The notes: generated by a model from the letters alone, not told the origin. 27,412 bases of DNA from an uncultured Eubacterium sp. (GCA_910579075.1 CAJTSV010000044.1:1-27412), one strand, 5' to 3'. Shown: positions 14,784 through 23,644, counted from the stretch's first letter. Numbers and translations: made by a program.

Positions 14784-14912
14784 CTGGCTGTCAGGACAAT
14801 GCGGCAAAAGGTGCCGGTTTTTCCTTGCAGGATAAATGGCGGGCCGCAGAATGTAAAATCTGGCACAATAGGCCGGGATAAAATCCGCATATCGGGAAAA
14901 GAGGGGGAAGGA

Positions 14913-15359
14913 ATGTTCAGGCGTTTAAACGATGCCCTGCCGGAACTGCTTCTTGGAATTTTGATTTATGGAATTGTCATACAGGTGACGGGCGTATGGT
15001 TTGCCGAAGACAGGCTGCGATACAGCAGCGGGCTTTGGATTGGCATTGCAACAGCGATGGGCATGGCATATCATATCGCGCGAATCATTGCCGAAACGAT
15101 TGATTCGATGGATGCACAGAAGGCAAGGGCAAGAATTATTGCAAAAGGAATCCTGCGCTATGCAGCAGTTGTCGCCGTATTTATGGTGACCTTGTATTTT
15201 GGTCTTGGTAACCTGGTTACGCTTTTTATAGGCGTAATGGGTTTAAAGATATCGGCTTATTTACAGCCGGCGTTACACAAATTGAAGATAAGGGTAACGG
15301 GAAAAGGTGGTGTGTCTTCGGACAAAACGAATATAATAGAAAGGGAGGTGAAAATGTGA
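14913..15359 (+). CDS. atpI: ATP synthase subunit I
   Basis: A 148-aa hydrophobic protein with four predicted transmembrane helices, fitting the ATP synthase I chain family. It begins MFRRLNDALPELLLGILIYG. The start is set by GAGGGGGAAGGA just before ATG 14913. AtpI helps assemble the c-ring in related organisms. The ending AAAATGTGA overlaps the GTG start of atpB by 4 bp, so the two are translationally coupled. Confidence 0.8.
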   Translation: MFRRLNDALPELLLGILIYGIVIQVTGVWFAEDRLRYSSGLWIGIATAMGMAYHIARIIAETIDSMDAQKARARIIAKGILRYAAVVAVFMVTLYFGLGNLVTLFIGVMGLKISAYLQPALHKLKIRVTGKGGVSSDKTNIIEREVKM

Positions 15360-16090
15360 CAAATGCAATCGTAATGTCTTCTGGCGCTGACAATATTGAC
15401 TTTATGATACACGGATTATTTTCTTATAATCTGTTTGGAAATGAAGTGTGGATAACTACATCCCATGTATGTATACTCATTGTTATGCTGTGTTTGATAG
15501 GATTTGCACTGATAGCTAATATCAAGATGCGCCATGCAACAGAAGTGCCAGATACATTCCAAAACATATTAGAGCTGATTGTCAGCAAGCTGGATGGCGT
15601 AGTAGAGGGTACTATGGGGAAGCATTCTCCAAAATTCGTCAATTATATCAGTACGATTTTTATATTTATCCTCGTAAGCAATATTTCTGGCCTGTTTGGA
15701 TTAAGGCCGCCGACAGCAGATTACGGCACGACACTTGCACTTGGACTGATTACATTTACGATGATACATTTTTGTCAGTTTAAGTATCAGAGTCCAAAGA
15801 AAATCTGGACAGATATGTGTTCGCCATTGCCGCCATGGCTTCCAATCTGGTTCCCAATTAACTTAATCAGTGAAATTGCGGTTCCGATTTCCCTGTCACT
15901 GCGTTTGTTTGCAAATGTATTGTCAGGAACAGTTATGATGGCGCTGATTTACGGGCTGCTGTCAAAGGTTGCAATTGCCTGGCCGGCAGCGCTTCATGTG
16001 TATTTTGACCTGTTTTCAGGCGCTATTCAGACATATGTATTCTGCATGCTGACGATGACCTATGTCAGCCAGCAGCTGGAAACAGACTAA
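15356..16090 (+). CDS. atpB: ATP synthase Fo subunit a
   Basis: A 244-aa membrane protein of the subunit a family. The essential arginine of the ion half-channels is in SLRLFANVLSG (R183). The last helices are SGAIQTYVFCMLTMTYVSQQ. It forms the stator channel that loads and unloads the c-ring. The GTG start has AAGGGAGG about 6 bp upstream and overlaps the atpI stop (GTGA). Confidence 0.95.
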   Translation: MTNAIVMSSGADNIDFMIHGLFSYNLFGNEVWITTSHVCILIVMLCLIGFALIANIKMRHATEVPDTFQNILELIVSKLDGVVEGTMGKHSPKFVNYISTIFIFILVSNISGLFGLRPPTADYGTTLALGLITFTMIHFCQFKYQSPKKIWTDMCSPLPPWLPIWFPINLISEIAVPISLSLRLFANVLSGTVMMALIYGLLSKVAIAWPAALHVYFDLFSGAIQTYVFCMLTMTYVSQQLETD

Positions 16091-16137
16091 ACAATTTTAA
16101 TCTTAATGAAAGAATATTTTTTTAGGAGGAAATCATT

Positions 16138-16392
16138 ATGAATATCTCAGGACACGACTTAATTATGGCATGCTCAGCAATTGGTGCAGGACTTGCAGTT
16201 ATCGCAGGTATCGGGCCTGGTATCGGGCAGGGTATCGCAGCCGGCCACGGTGCAGCTGCCGTAGGAAGAAATCCTGGTGCAAAATCTGATATTATGTCTA
16301 CGATGTTATTAGGACAGGCCGTTGCCGAGACAACTGGTTTGTACGGCCTGTTAGTAGCAATGCTTCTGCTTTTCGTACAGCCGCTGGCATAA
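16138..16392 (+). CDS. atpE: ATP synthase Fo subunit c, Na+-binding type
   Basis: An 84-aa helical hairpin proteolipid. The ion-binding residues are Q31 (in GPGIGQG), V62, E64, T65, T66 and Y69 (in GQAVAETTGLY). They reproduce the Na+ site defined for Ilyobacter tartaricus (Gln32, Val63, Glu65, Ser66, Thr67, Tyr70), shifted by one residue and with Thr for Ser66. Proton-type c subunits usually lack the Gln and the Ser/Thr after Glu. The polar loop is RNPGAKSD. Na+ coupling is therefore predicted. The ATG is preceded by AGGAGG. Confidence 0.95.
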   Translation: MNISGHDLIMACSAIGAGLAVIAGIGPGIGQGIAAGHGAAAVGRNPGAKSDIMSTMLLGQAVAETTGLYGLLVAMLLLFVQPLA

Positions 16393-16440
16393 AAAGCCGG
16401 GACATGAATTAAGACGGAAAGGAGGCTGAACTGAGCAGAC

Positions 16441-16956
16441 ATGGAAAGATTATTTAATCTTGATATTCAATTGGGTCATGATGCGGTGCTGATGGCGATT
16501 GCAATATTTGTGCTGTATATGGCATTGTCTTACCTGCTGTTAAATCCTGTCAGGAAGATGCTTTATGACAGGCAGAAAAAAATTCAGGGAGATATTGACA
16601 GCGCAAAAAGCGATAAAGACAAAGCGGCTGTCATGAAGGCCGAATATGAAGAAAAACTGAAACAGGCAGAGAAAGAAGCCGAAGCCATTTTGAGTGAAGC
16701 ACGGCAGAAGGCGCTGAAAAATGAAGCACATATTATTGATGAAGCGAAGCAGGAAGCTGCCCGCATTATCCAGCGTGCCAATCAGGAAGCAGCACTGGAG
16801 AAAAACCGTGCAATGGATGAAATGAAGCAGGAGATGATAACAGTTGCATCCATGATGGCTGCAAAAGTGGTTGCAGCATCAATTGATACAACGGTTCAGA
16901 ACAAGCTTGTAGAAGAAACATTGAAAGAAATGGGTGATTCGACATGGCAAAGCTAG
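16441..16956 (+). CDS. atpF: ATP synthase Fo subunit b
   Basis: A 171-aa protein with one N-terminal transmembrane helix (about residues 15-34) and a long charged coiled coil (about 40-150) rich in Ala, Glu and Lys, typical of the peripheral stalk. It dimerises and binds delta. GGAGG lies 15 bp from the ATG, a rather long spacing, but no better in-frame start exists. Its end overlaps atpH by 13 bp. Confidence 0.94.
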   Translation: MERLFNLDIQLGHDAVLMAIAIFVLYMALSYLLLNPVRKMLYDRQKKIQGDIDSAKSDKDKAAVMKAEYEEKLKQAEKEAEAILSEARQKALKNEAHIIDEAKQEAARIIQRANQEAALEKNRAMDEMKQEMITVASMMAAKVVAASIDTTVQNKLVEETLKEMGDSTWQS

Positions 16957-17498
16957 TTTCTAAAACATACGGGGATGCATTGTTTGAGCTGGCTTTGGAA
17001 TCCGGACAGACAGATTCGTTATTTGAAGAAGCAAAGCGGATGCTTGTTATTGTCCAGACAAACGAAGACCTTGCCAGAATGATGAATCATCCGAAAATTG
17101 TAGTAGAAGAAAAACAGAAAATCGTTGAAAATATCTTTGACGGCCGCGCATCCCGGGAAATGACCGGGCTTCTTATGATGATTATTGCGAAGGGCCATTA
17201 TCAGGAATTTGACGGTGTGCTGGAATATTTTATCGCACGGGTCAAAGAATATAAAAAGATAGGAACTGTCCATATTACTTCAGCTATGGAGCTATCCCTG
17301 ATGCAGAAGGATGCAATCCGCAGAAAGCTGCTTGATACGACAGATTATGTACAGTTTGAAATGATTTATGAAACAGACCCATCCCTGATAGGGGGTATTG
17401 TGATTCGGATTGGTGACAGGGTTGTGGACGGCAGCGTAAAAAGCAGGCTGGAACGGCTGACTTCTGAATTATCAAAAATAAAGTTACAGATGTCATAG
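16944..17498 (+). CDS. atpH: ATP synthase F1 subunit delta
   Basis: A 184-aa OSCP/delta-family protein. The N-terminal helical bundle starts KLVSKTYGDALFELALESGQ. The conserved C-terminal motif is DPSLIGGIVIRIGDRVVDGS. It joins the peripheral stalk to the top of the alpha/beta hexamer. The start lies inside the end of atpF, with GGGTGA upstream. Confidence 0.95.
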   Translation: MAKLVSKTYGDALFELALESGQTDSLFEEAKRMLVIVQTNEDLARMMNHPKIVVEEKQKIVENIFDGRASREMTGLLMMIIAKGHYQEFDGVLEYFIARVKEYKKIGTVHITSAMELSLMQKDAIRRKLLDTTDYVQFEMIYETDPSLIGGIVIRIGDRVVDGSVKSRLERLTSELSKIKLQMS

Positions 17499-17538
17499 GA
17501 ATATGGCAAATATAGTTGAAAGCAGGTGACTATTGTCC

Positions 17539-19044
17539 ATGAATTTAAAACCAGAGGAGATTAGTTCCGTCATCAAAGAGCAGATTAAACGATATGCTGC
17601 CGAGCTGGAAGTAGCAGATGTTGGAACCGTAATCCAGGTAGCAGACGGAATTGCACGCATTCATGGCCTTGAAAATGCAATGCAGGGCGAATTGCTGGAA
17701 TTCCCGGGTGAAGTATATGGCATGGTATTAAACCTTGAAGAAGATAATGTAGGCGCCGTACTGCTCGGTGACCAAAAGAGCATTAATGAGGGAGATACTG
17801 TAAAGACAACCGGCAGGGTAGTAGAAGTGCCGGTCGGCGATGCCATGATTGGCCGTGTTGTCAATGCACTCGGACAGCCGATTGACGGCAAGGGGCCGGT
17901 CAAGACCGATAAATACCGCCAGATAGAACGTGTCGCTTCCGGTGTTATTTCCAGGAAATCAGTTGATACGCCGCTGCAGACCGGTATCAAGGCGATTGAT
18001 TCCATGGTTCCGATTGGAAGGGGACAGCGTGAGCTGATTATCGGCGACAGGCAGACAGGTAAGACTGCCATTACGATTGATACGATTATTAACCAGAAGG
18101 GCCAGGGCGTAAAATGTATTTATGTCGCAATTGGCCAGAAAGCTTCTACGGTAGCATCCATTGTAAACACACTGGAAGAATTTGGAGCAATGGCATATAC
18201 AACGGTAGTAGCCGCTACAGCCAGCGAGCTTGCTCCGTTACAGTATATTGCGCCATATTCCGGCTGTGCCATTGGCGAGGAATGGATGGAGAACGGGGAA
18301 GATGTCCTTGTTGTATACGATGATTTGAGCAAGCATGCTACGGCATACCGTACACTTTCCCTGCTGCTTCGCAGGCCGCCAGGACGTGAAGCTTATCCGG
18401 GTGACGTATTTTACCTTCATTCCAGGCTGTTAGAGCGTGCGGCAAGGCTTTCGGATGAACTCGGCGGCGGTTCCTTAACGGCTCTGCCGATTATTGAAAC
18501 GCAGGCTGGTGACGTATCTGCGTACATTCCGACCAACGTTATTTCGATTACAGACGGACAGATTTATCTGGAAACAGAAATGTTCAATTCCGGGTTCCGT
18601 CCTGCTATCAATGCCGGACTGTCTGTATCAAGGGTTGGCGGTGCCGCACAGATTAAGGCGATTAAGAAAATTGCTGCACCGATTCGTGTGGAGCTGGCAC
18701 AGTACCGCGAGCTGGCAGCGTTTGCACAGTTTGGCTCGGAGCTGGATGCTGATACGAAAGAAAAGCTGGAACAGGGTGAACGAATCAGGGAAATTTTAAA
18801 ACAGCCGCAGTATCAGCCGATGCCGGTTGAAAAACAGGTTATCATTATTTATGCGGCAACGAAAAAATACCTTCTGGATATTCCGACAGAAGATATTCTT
18901 CGTTTTGAAGGCGAGCTGTTTGAATTTATTGATACCAAATACCCGGAAATTCCGGAATCCATCCGTACTACGAAAGTACTGGAAGATGAGATAGAAAAGA
19001 AACTGATTAAGGCAATCGAAGAATGTAAAAAATCATTCCGGTAG
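17539..19044 (+). CDS. atpA: ATP synthase F1 subunit alpha
   Basis: A 501-aa protein with Walker A GDRQTGKTA at about residue 169 and the alpha signature PGREAYPGDVFYLHSRLLERAA, split here as PGREAYPGDVF and YLHSRLLERAA. It forms the non-catalytic nucleotide sites of the F1 hexamer. ATG 17539 (MNLKPEEISSVIKEQ) is preferred because AGGTGA lies about 9 bp upstream and homologues begin this way; an in-frame TTG at 17533 would add two residues. Confidence 0.97.
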   Translation: MNLKPEEISSVIKEQIKRYAAELEVADVGTVIQVADGIARIHGLENAMQGELLEFPGEVYGMVLNLEEDNVGAVLLGDQKSINEGDTVKTTGRVVEVPVGDAMIGRVVNALGQPIDGKGPVKTDKYRQIERVASGVISRKSVDTPLQTGIKAIDSMVPIGRGQRELIIGDRQTGKTAITIDTIINQKGQGVKCIYVAIGQKASTVASIVNTLEEFGAMAYTTVVAATASELAPLQYIAPYSGCAIGEEWMENGEDVLVVYDDLSKHATAYRTLSLLLRRPPGREAYPGDVFYLHSRLLERAARLSDELGGGSLTALPIIETQAGDVSAYIPTNVISITDGQIYLETEMFNSGFRPAINAGLSVSRVGGAAQIKAIKKIAAPIRVELAQYRELAAFAQFGSELDADTKEKLEQGERIREILKQPQYQPMPVEKQVIIIYAATKKYLLDIPTEDILRFEGELFEFIDTKYPEIPESIRTTKVLEDEIEKKLIKAIEECKKSFR

Positions 19045-19071
19045 AAATAAAATATAAGGCGGTGACAGATT

Positions 19072-19929
19072 ATGGCCTCAATGAGAGACATAAAAAGACG
19101 GAAAAGCAGCATACAGAGTACGCAGCAAATCACAAAAGCCATGAAATTAGTTTCTACCGTAAAACTGCAGAAAGCAAGGTCTCACGCAGAACAGACAGAC
19201 CCGTATTTTCAGCATATGTACCAGACAGTGACATCGATTCTTGCCCGGTCAGGCAATATGGACCATCCATATCTGGCAGAGAATGGCTCGGATAAAATCG
19301 CGGTTGTTGTGATAACAGCCAACCGCGGACTGGCGGGCGGCTATAACTCGAATATTATCAAGCTGGTGCAGACGAGCGGCCTGCCAAAGGAAAAGGTGCT
19401 GTTATATACGATTGGCACAAAGGGAAAGGATGCCCTGGAACGCAGGGGATATCAGGTAACGCTGGATGCTTCTGATGTCATTGAAAGCCCGGCCTACAGG
19501 GATGCCATGGAAATCTGTGACAAAGTGCTGAAAGACTTTGCAGAAGGAAAAATCGGCCAGATTTATATTGCTTATACGCACTTTAAAAATACAGTCGTCC
19601 ATGTGCCGACATTTATGAAGCTGCTTCCGGTGGAGTTTTCGGAAACAGAAATGAAAGCAGCGGATAAAAACCTGATTATGAACTATGAGCCAAACGAACG
19701 GGAAGCTCTGGACATGATTATTCCGAAATATGTGACGAGTATTGTTTATGGTGCGCTTGTAGAAGCGGTTGCCAGTGAAAATGGCGCGAGAATGCGGGCA
19801 ATGGATTCTGCAACGAGCAATGCGGAGGAGATAATTAGTGATTTGTCTTTGAAATACAACCGTGCCCGTCAGGGTTCTATTACACAGGAACTGACGGAAA
19901 TTATAGCAGGCGCGGAAGCAATCAGTTAA
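19072..19929 (+). CDS. atpG: ATP synthase F1 subunit gamma
   Basis: A 285-aa protein with the paired terminal helices of the central shaft. The N-terminal conserved start is MASMRDIKRRKSSIQSTQQI and the C-terminal motif is MRAMDSATSNAEEII. A Rossmann-like body contains TANRGLAGGYNSN. Gamma couples c-ring rotation to the catalytic sites. The ATG follows GCGGTGA. Confidence 0.96.
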   Translation: MASMRDIKRRKSSIQSTQQITKAMKLVSTVKLQKARSHAEQTDPYFQHMYQTVTSILARSGNMDHPYLAENGSDKIAVVVITANRGLAGGYNSNIIKLVQTSGLPKEKVLLYTIGTKGKDALERRGYQVTLDASDVIESPAYRDAMEICDKVLKDFAEGKIGQIYIAYTHFKNTVVHVPTFMKLLPVEFSETEMKAADKNLIMNYEPNEREALDMIIPKYVTSIVYGALVEAVASENGARMRAMDSATSNAEEIISDLSLKYNRARQGSITQELTEIIAGAEAIS

Positions 19930-19966
19930 GATTTGGTATTATTTAGAAAAGGAGTGATAGAAAAAA

Positions 19967-21355
19967 ATGGCAGAAGCGAATATAGGGAAAATCACTCAGA
20001 TTGTTGGTGCCGTTCTGGATATTAAATTTACAGGAAAGCTTCCTGAAATTAATGAGGCGATTGAAATTACGCGCAAAGAAGGCGACAGGCTGGTTGTGGA
20101 AGCAGCACAGCATCTGGGCGATGATACCGTAAGATGTATTGCCATGGGACCGACGGACGGGCTTGTGCGCGGCATGGATGCCGTGGCAACAGGTGCAGCT
20201 ATCAGTGTTCCGGTTGGTGAAAATACACTGGGCCGCATGTTTAATGTCTTAGGGGAGCCGATTGACGAAATCGAACCGCCGACTGGCGTTGAATACAGCC
20301 CGATTCACAGAAAAGCGCCTGCGTTTGAAGAACAGTCCACTTCTGCGGAAATTCTGGAAACCGGCATTAAAGTCGTAGACCTTCTCTGCCCGTATCAGAA
20401 GGGTGGTAAAATCGGTCTGTTTGGCGGTGCTGGTGTAGGAAAGACTGTACTGATTCAGGAGCTGATTCATAATATTGCAACAGAGCACGGCGGCTATTCC
20501 GTATTCACGGGAGTAGGAGAAAGAACCCGTGAAGGAAATGACCTGTATTACGAAATGAAGGAATCCGGCGTTATCGATAAGACAACCATGGTGTTCGGAC
20601 AGATGAACGAGCCGCCTGGAGCAAGAATGAGGGTTGCCCTTTCAGGACTTACCATGGCAGAATATTTCCGTGACAAGGGCGGAAAAGACGTGCTTTTGTT
20701 TATCGATAATATTTTCCGGTTTACGCAGGCTGGTTCTGAGGTGTCTGCCCTGCTTGGGCGAATGCCTTCGGCGGTAGGTTACCAGCCGACCCTGCAGACA
20801 GAGATGGGTGCTTTGCAGGAGCGTATTACATCTACCAAAAATGGTTCCATTACATCCGTACAGGCTGTTTATGTGCCGGCCGATGACCTGACAGACCCTG
20901 CTCCGGCTACAACCTTTGCGCATCTGGATGCGACCACCGTATTGGAGCGTTCCATTGCCGAGCTTGGTATTTATCCGGCTGTAGACCCGCTGGCTTCTAC
21001 ATCCAGAATTCTTGACCCGCGTATCGTTGGCCAGGAGCATTTTGATACAGCCCGCGGCGTGCAGGAGATTTTACAGAAATATAAGGAATTACAGGATATT
21101 ATTGCGATTCTTGGTATGGACGAGCTTTCAGAGGATGACAAGCTGGTTGTAAACCGTGCGAGAAAAATACAAAGGTTTCTGTCCCAGCCGTTCTTTGTGG
21201 CAACGCAGTTTACCGGGCTGGATGGAAAGTATGTGCCGGTAGCAGAGACAATCCGCGGTTTCCGTGAAATCCTGGAAGGAAAGCATGACGATGTGCCGGA
21301 AGGACATTTCTTAAACGCAGGAACGATTGATGAAGTACGTGCCCGTTTGAAGTAA
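19967..21355 (+). CDS. atpD: ATP synthase F1 subunit beta
   Basis: A 462-aa protein, normal length. The catalytic P-loop is GGAGVGKTVLIQEL at about residue 153. The catalytic Glu region GVGERTREGNDLY, the Walker B DVLLFIDNIFRFTQAGSE and the DELSEDD (DELSEED-like) torque loop are present. It hydrolyses or makes ATP at the three catalytic sites. AAAGGAGTGA lies upstream of the ATG. Confidence 0.97.
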   Translation: MAEANIGKITQIVGAVLDIKFTGKLPEINEAIEITRKEGDRLVVEAAQHLGDDTVRCIAMGPTDGLVRGMDAVATGAAISVPVGENTLGRMFNVLGEPIDEIEPPTGVEYSPIHRKAPAFEEQSTSAEILETGIKVVDLLCPYQKGGKIGLFGGAGVGKTVLIQELIHNIATEHGGYSVFTGVGERTREGNDLYYEMKESGVIDKTTMVFGQMNEPPGARMRVALSGLTMAEYFRDKGGKDVLLFIDNIFRFTQAGSEVSALLGRMPSAVGYQPTLQTEMGALQERITSTKNGSITSVQAVYVPADDLTDPAPATTFAHLDATTVLERSIAELGIYPAVDPLASTSRILDPRIVGQEHFDTARGVQEILQKYKELQDIIAILGMDELSEDDKLVVNRARKIQRFLSQPFFVATQFTGLDGKYVPVAETIRGFREILEGKHDDVPEGHFLNAGTIDEVRARLK

Positions 21356-21366
21356 GGGGTGACGTG

Positions 21367-21774
21367 ATGGCAGATGCGAATAAATTATTTAAAGTAGAGA
21401 TTATTACGCCGGAACGCATGTTTTATGCCGGGGATGCCGTTATGATAGAGTTTACGACAACAGAGGGCGATATCGGTGTATATAAAAACCATATTCCCCT
21501 GACGGCAGTGCTGGCACCTGGAATTGTAACGATTACGGAAAATTCCGGGAAGAAGAAGGCAGCGGTGCACAGCGGTTTTGCTGAGATACTGGGCGATAAG
21601 GTGACACTGCTTGCGGAAATTGCAGAATGGCCGGATGAGATTGATAAAAACCGTGCCCAGGAAGCAAAGATGCGTGCAGAGCGAAGGCTGAAAATGAAGG
21701 AAGCAGGGCTGGATGTGAAGCGTGCGGAAATTGCTTTGAAAAAGGCGCTGGTTCGGATTGATGCGGCGAAGTAG
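21367..21774 (+). CDS. atpC: ATP synthase F1 subunit epsilon
   Basis: A 135-aa protein with an N-terminal beta-sandwich (FKVEIITPERMFYAGDAV) and a C-terminal helical hairpin (about residues 90-135, Ala/Arg/Lys rich) that can inhibit ATP hydrolysis. ATG 21367 is preferred over the GTG at 21364, with AAGGGGTGA ahead. It is the last gene of the operon; the terminator follows within 4 bp. Confidence 0.95.
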   Translation: MADANKLFKVEIITPERMFYAGDAVMIEFTTTEGDIGVYKNHIPLTAVLAPGIVTITENSGKKKAAVHSGFAEILGDKVTLLAEIAEWPDEIDKNRAQEAKMRAERRLKMKEAGLDVKRAEIALKKALVRIDAAK

Positions 21775-21777
21775 AAG

Positions 21778-21808
21778 GCAGCTGGGGATTTTCCCGGCTG
21801 CTTTTTTT
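21778..21808 (+). terminator. Intrinsic terminator of the atp operon
   Basis: GCAGCTGGG (21778-21786) pairs with CCCGGCTGC (21793-21801), one G-U pair, followed by seven T residues. Confidence 0.92.
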
Positions 21809-21810
21809 GT

Positions 21811-21905
21811 GGGGCGGGGTGTGTGGCGATGCAGATGAATAATGAGGGGCGGGGTGTGTGGTGATGCGGATGAATAATGAGGGGCGGGGTGTGGTGATGC
21901 GGACG
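21811..21905. repeat. 35-bp tandem repeat, three copies
   Basis: Copies start at 21811, 21846 and 21881 with GGGGCGGGGTGTG and carry a GATGCGGATGAATAATGA-type tail. The third copy has lost two bases and diverges after about 21903. It is G-rich on this strand and lies between the atp terminator and a large inverted repeat. Confidence 0.9.
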
Positions 21906-22129
21906 CTGGATGAAAGGAGCAGTCCTGTTCTGGTGTTCCGATTCCAGAATGTAAGAATCCCTGAGTATTCTTCCGTCTGAGTTATTGGTACCGGACGGAA
22001 CAAGCGTCTCGTTCGCTTCGCTAAAGCCGCTTTTGGGCTGCCGCCCATCCTGGTTTTGCAGAAGAATACTAAGGGCTTCTGACATTCTTCCATAGTCACA
22101 CCAGAACAGGACTGCTCCTTTCATCCAGC
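21905..22129. mobile_element. 225-bp element with 32-bp perfect inverted ends (MITE-like or large hairpin)
   Basis: Positions 21905-21936 are the exact reverse complement of 22098-22129. Inside, a further arm (21937-21973 with 22061-22097) continues at roughly three-quarters identity, so nearly the whole element folds into one long hairpin. The apical part holds TTCCGTC/GACGGAA and AAGCG/CGCTT stems. No convincing ribosome binding site or protein is seen within it, and no clear target duplication flanks it. Open frames on both strands are by-products. Confidence 0.7.
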
Positions 22130-22159
22130 TGGTTACGATAACAATATACACTGCTGTGA

Positions 22160-22576
22160 TTGTTCAGGCGGCTGGATAGATTTGACCAGATGGCCGTACA
22201 ACAGATACGGGATTATCTTAATCCGCCGCAGCCTGTAAAGGAGCTGGAAAAGCGGGAAATGCCTGCTGGACAGGCGGCAGCGCCGTCCGGGGCAGATGTG
22301 CAGCCCCTTAACAGCAAGAAAAAGCAGCTCCTTGAAGACTGGCAAAAATATATGAAGAACGGGGAGTATTTCCGCAGCGTTGAGGGTGGTGAGGAACAGA
22401 ATTACAGTTTTATTGACGGGAATAAAAATAACTGCAAAAAGAAAACAGGCAGGGCATCCGTTTTGAAAAAGCTGCGCCAAAAACAGGCGGAGATTGAAAA
22501 GCGGGGCGGGAAGCCTGTGCCGCAGATGGAAGCGGCGGATATGGAGCGCAGACGGAAGCAGATGATGGAGAGATGA
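22160..22576 (+). CDS. C-terminal fragment of a mobile-element protein, function unknown
   Basis: An open frame of 138 aa that starts at TTG directly after an in-frame TGA, with no ribosome binding site. It is therefore probably the tail of a larger gene cut off upstream, near the inverted-repeat element that ends at 22129. It is very hydrophilic and basic at the end: KKQLLEDWQKYMKNGEYF, then RASVLKKLRQKQAEIEKRGG and DMERRRKQMMER. Similar basic tails end accessory proteins of Tn1549-like conjugative elements (from memory, not verified). It is followed by a terminator. Confidence 0.45.
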   Translation: MFRRLDRFDQMAVQQIRDYLNPPQPVKELEKREMPAGQAAAPSGADVQPLNSKKKQLLEDWQKYMKNGEYFRSVEGGEEQNYSFIDGNKNNCKKKTGRASVLKKLRQKQAEIEKRGGKPVPQMEAADMERRRKQMMER

Positions 22577-22607
22577 CAGCTTTATCGGCTGTTATCCATC
22601 TTTTTTT
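22572..22607 (+). terminator. Intrinsic terminator after the 22160 fragment
   Basis: GATGACAGC (22572-22580) pairs with GCTGTTATC (22588-22596), then CATC and seven T residues. It overlaps the stop codon of the fragment. Confidence 0.7.
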
Positions 22608-22716
22608 CAACAAATCCATAACCTTTATCCATAAAGCATATGGCTTATCGGAGGGTTTTGTGTTAAGATAAGGATGAAAAAGGAACAATAGAAATGACAG
22701 GAGGGACAGACAGCAA

Positions 22717-23324
22717 ATGGGAGAGGAAAACAGGGAAATAAAGAAAACAGAGGCAAAACGGACAGTGAAAGACAGCGTGTTTTGTAACTTGTTCGGTAAT
22801 CCCAGATACCTGCTCCAGCTGTACCAGGCGCTCCATCCGGAAGATAAAAAAGTGCGGGAAGAAGACTTAAAGACGGTCACTTTGGAGAATATTTTTACGG
22901 ACAGCATTTATAATGACCTTGGGTTTATAAAAGGGAATAAACTTATGGTGCTGGTGGAGGCCTAGTCATTATGGACAGCCAATATTATCATCCGGGCGTT
23001 GGAATACCTGGTAAATTCATACCGGAGATATTTTTCTGAAAATGACATGGATTTATATAAGAGCAAAAAGGTGGAGCTTCCAAACCCAGAGCTGTACGTC
23101 ATATATACAGGGGAACGGAAAACACGCCCATCAGAGATTACGCTTTCGGATGAATTTTTCGGAGGGGAGAAAACGTGGCAAAGGATGCGGCAATCCGTGC
23201 GACAGTAGAAGCGTACCAGGAATGTGGGCTGGCATTTGTTGATGTGGTGAAAAAGATTGCGGCAAAGTTTGTATTGTCCCAGGAAACGGCTGAAAAAGAA
23301 GTCGGGGAGTGTTGGAGGGACTGA
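22717..23324 (+). pseudogene. Rpn-family PD-(D/E)XK nuclease/putative transposase, broken
   Basis: The start (ATG with AGGAGGG upstream) and N-terminus are normal: KDSVFCNLFGNPRYLLQLYQ, then SIYNDLGFIKGNKLMVLVEA. At 22963-22965 the codon after EA is TAG. In this family the motif is EAQS, so a CAG-to-TAG change has stopped the gene within the PD-(D/E)XK active site. The frame continues as SLWTANIIIRALEYL and ELYVIYTGERKTRP up to FFGGE (about 23166). There it has lost a stretch and shifted frame; the family C-terminus resumes as VDVVKKIAAKFVLSQETAEK and ends at TGA 23322-23324. The intact family is about 300 aa. It is plainly inactive. Confidence 0.85.
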
Positions 23325-23444
23325 CAGGCATACTGTATGGAATGAATTTGTGAAGGGATTCCCTGACAGCGGACGGCATGTACAGGAGATTTTTTTTCAT
23401 ATGTGCCATTAAACTGTCAGAGATATTTGGAACAGGAGGGTACA

Positions 23445-23572
23445 GTGAAAGAATCAGAACTGATAGGGAAAGTGAATTTCGCTGTCTATCACCAGTGCCA
23501 GCAGTGGGGATAAGCAGCCCCGGCTGACGTATTAGTTGATGCAGGGGTGCTGCCGAAAGAAAAAAATCAATT
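23445..23572 (+). pseudogene. Remnant of a small conserved hypothetical gene
   Basis: GTG 23445 follows AGGAGGG and reads MKESELIGKVNFAVYHQCQQ, then WG and a TAA at 23511-23513. The same frame continues AAPADVLVDAGVLPKEKN before similarity is lost. I recall a conserved gut-Firmicute protein with this N-terminus in which the stop position is an aromatic residue followed by AAPVDVL; this is recall and was not checked. The 3' part is missing and a terminator follows. Confidence 0.5.
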
Positions 23573-23579
23573 ATTCATC

Positions 23580-23617
23580 AAGACCGTTTACCGGACACAG
23601 CAGGTAAATGGTCTTTT
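23580..23617 (+). terminator. Intrinsic terminator within the decayed island
   Basis: AAGACCGTTTACC (23580-23592) pairs with GGTAAATGGTCTT (23603-23615, one G-U), followed by TT and an A/T stretch. Confidence 0.65.
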
Positions 23618-23644
23618 ATTTTGGCAAGAAGGAGGTCAAACACG

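Noticed and set aside
21811..21905. CRISPR-like 35-bp repeats
   Set aside because: The 35-bp units are directly abutting with no spacers, and there are no cas genes.
21423..22151. Long minus-strand open frame (242 codons) over atpC and the inverted repeat
   Set aside because: It is antisense to atpC, runs through the tandem repeat and hairpin, is low complexity (His/Pro/Ser) and has no ribosome binding site.
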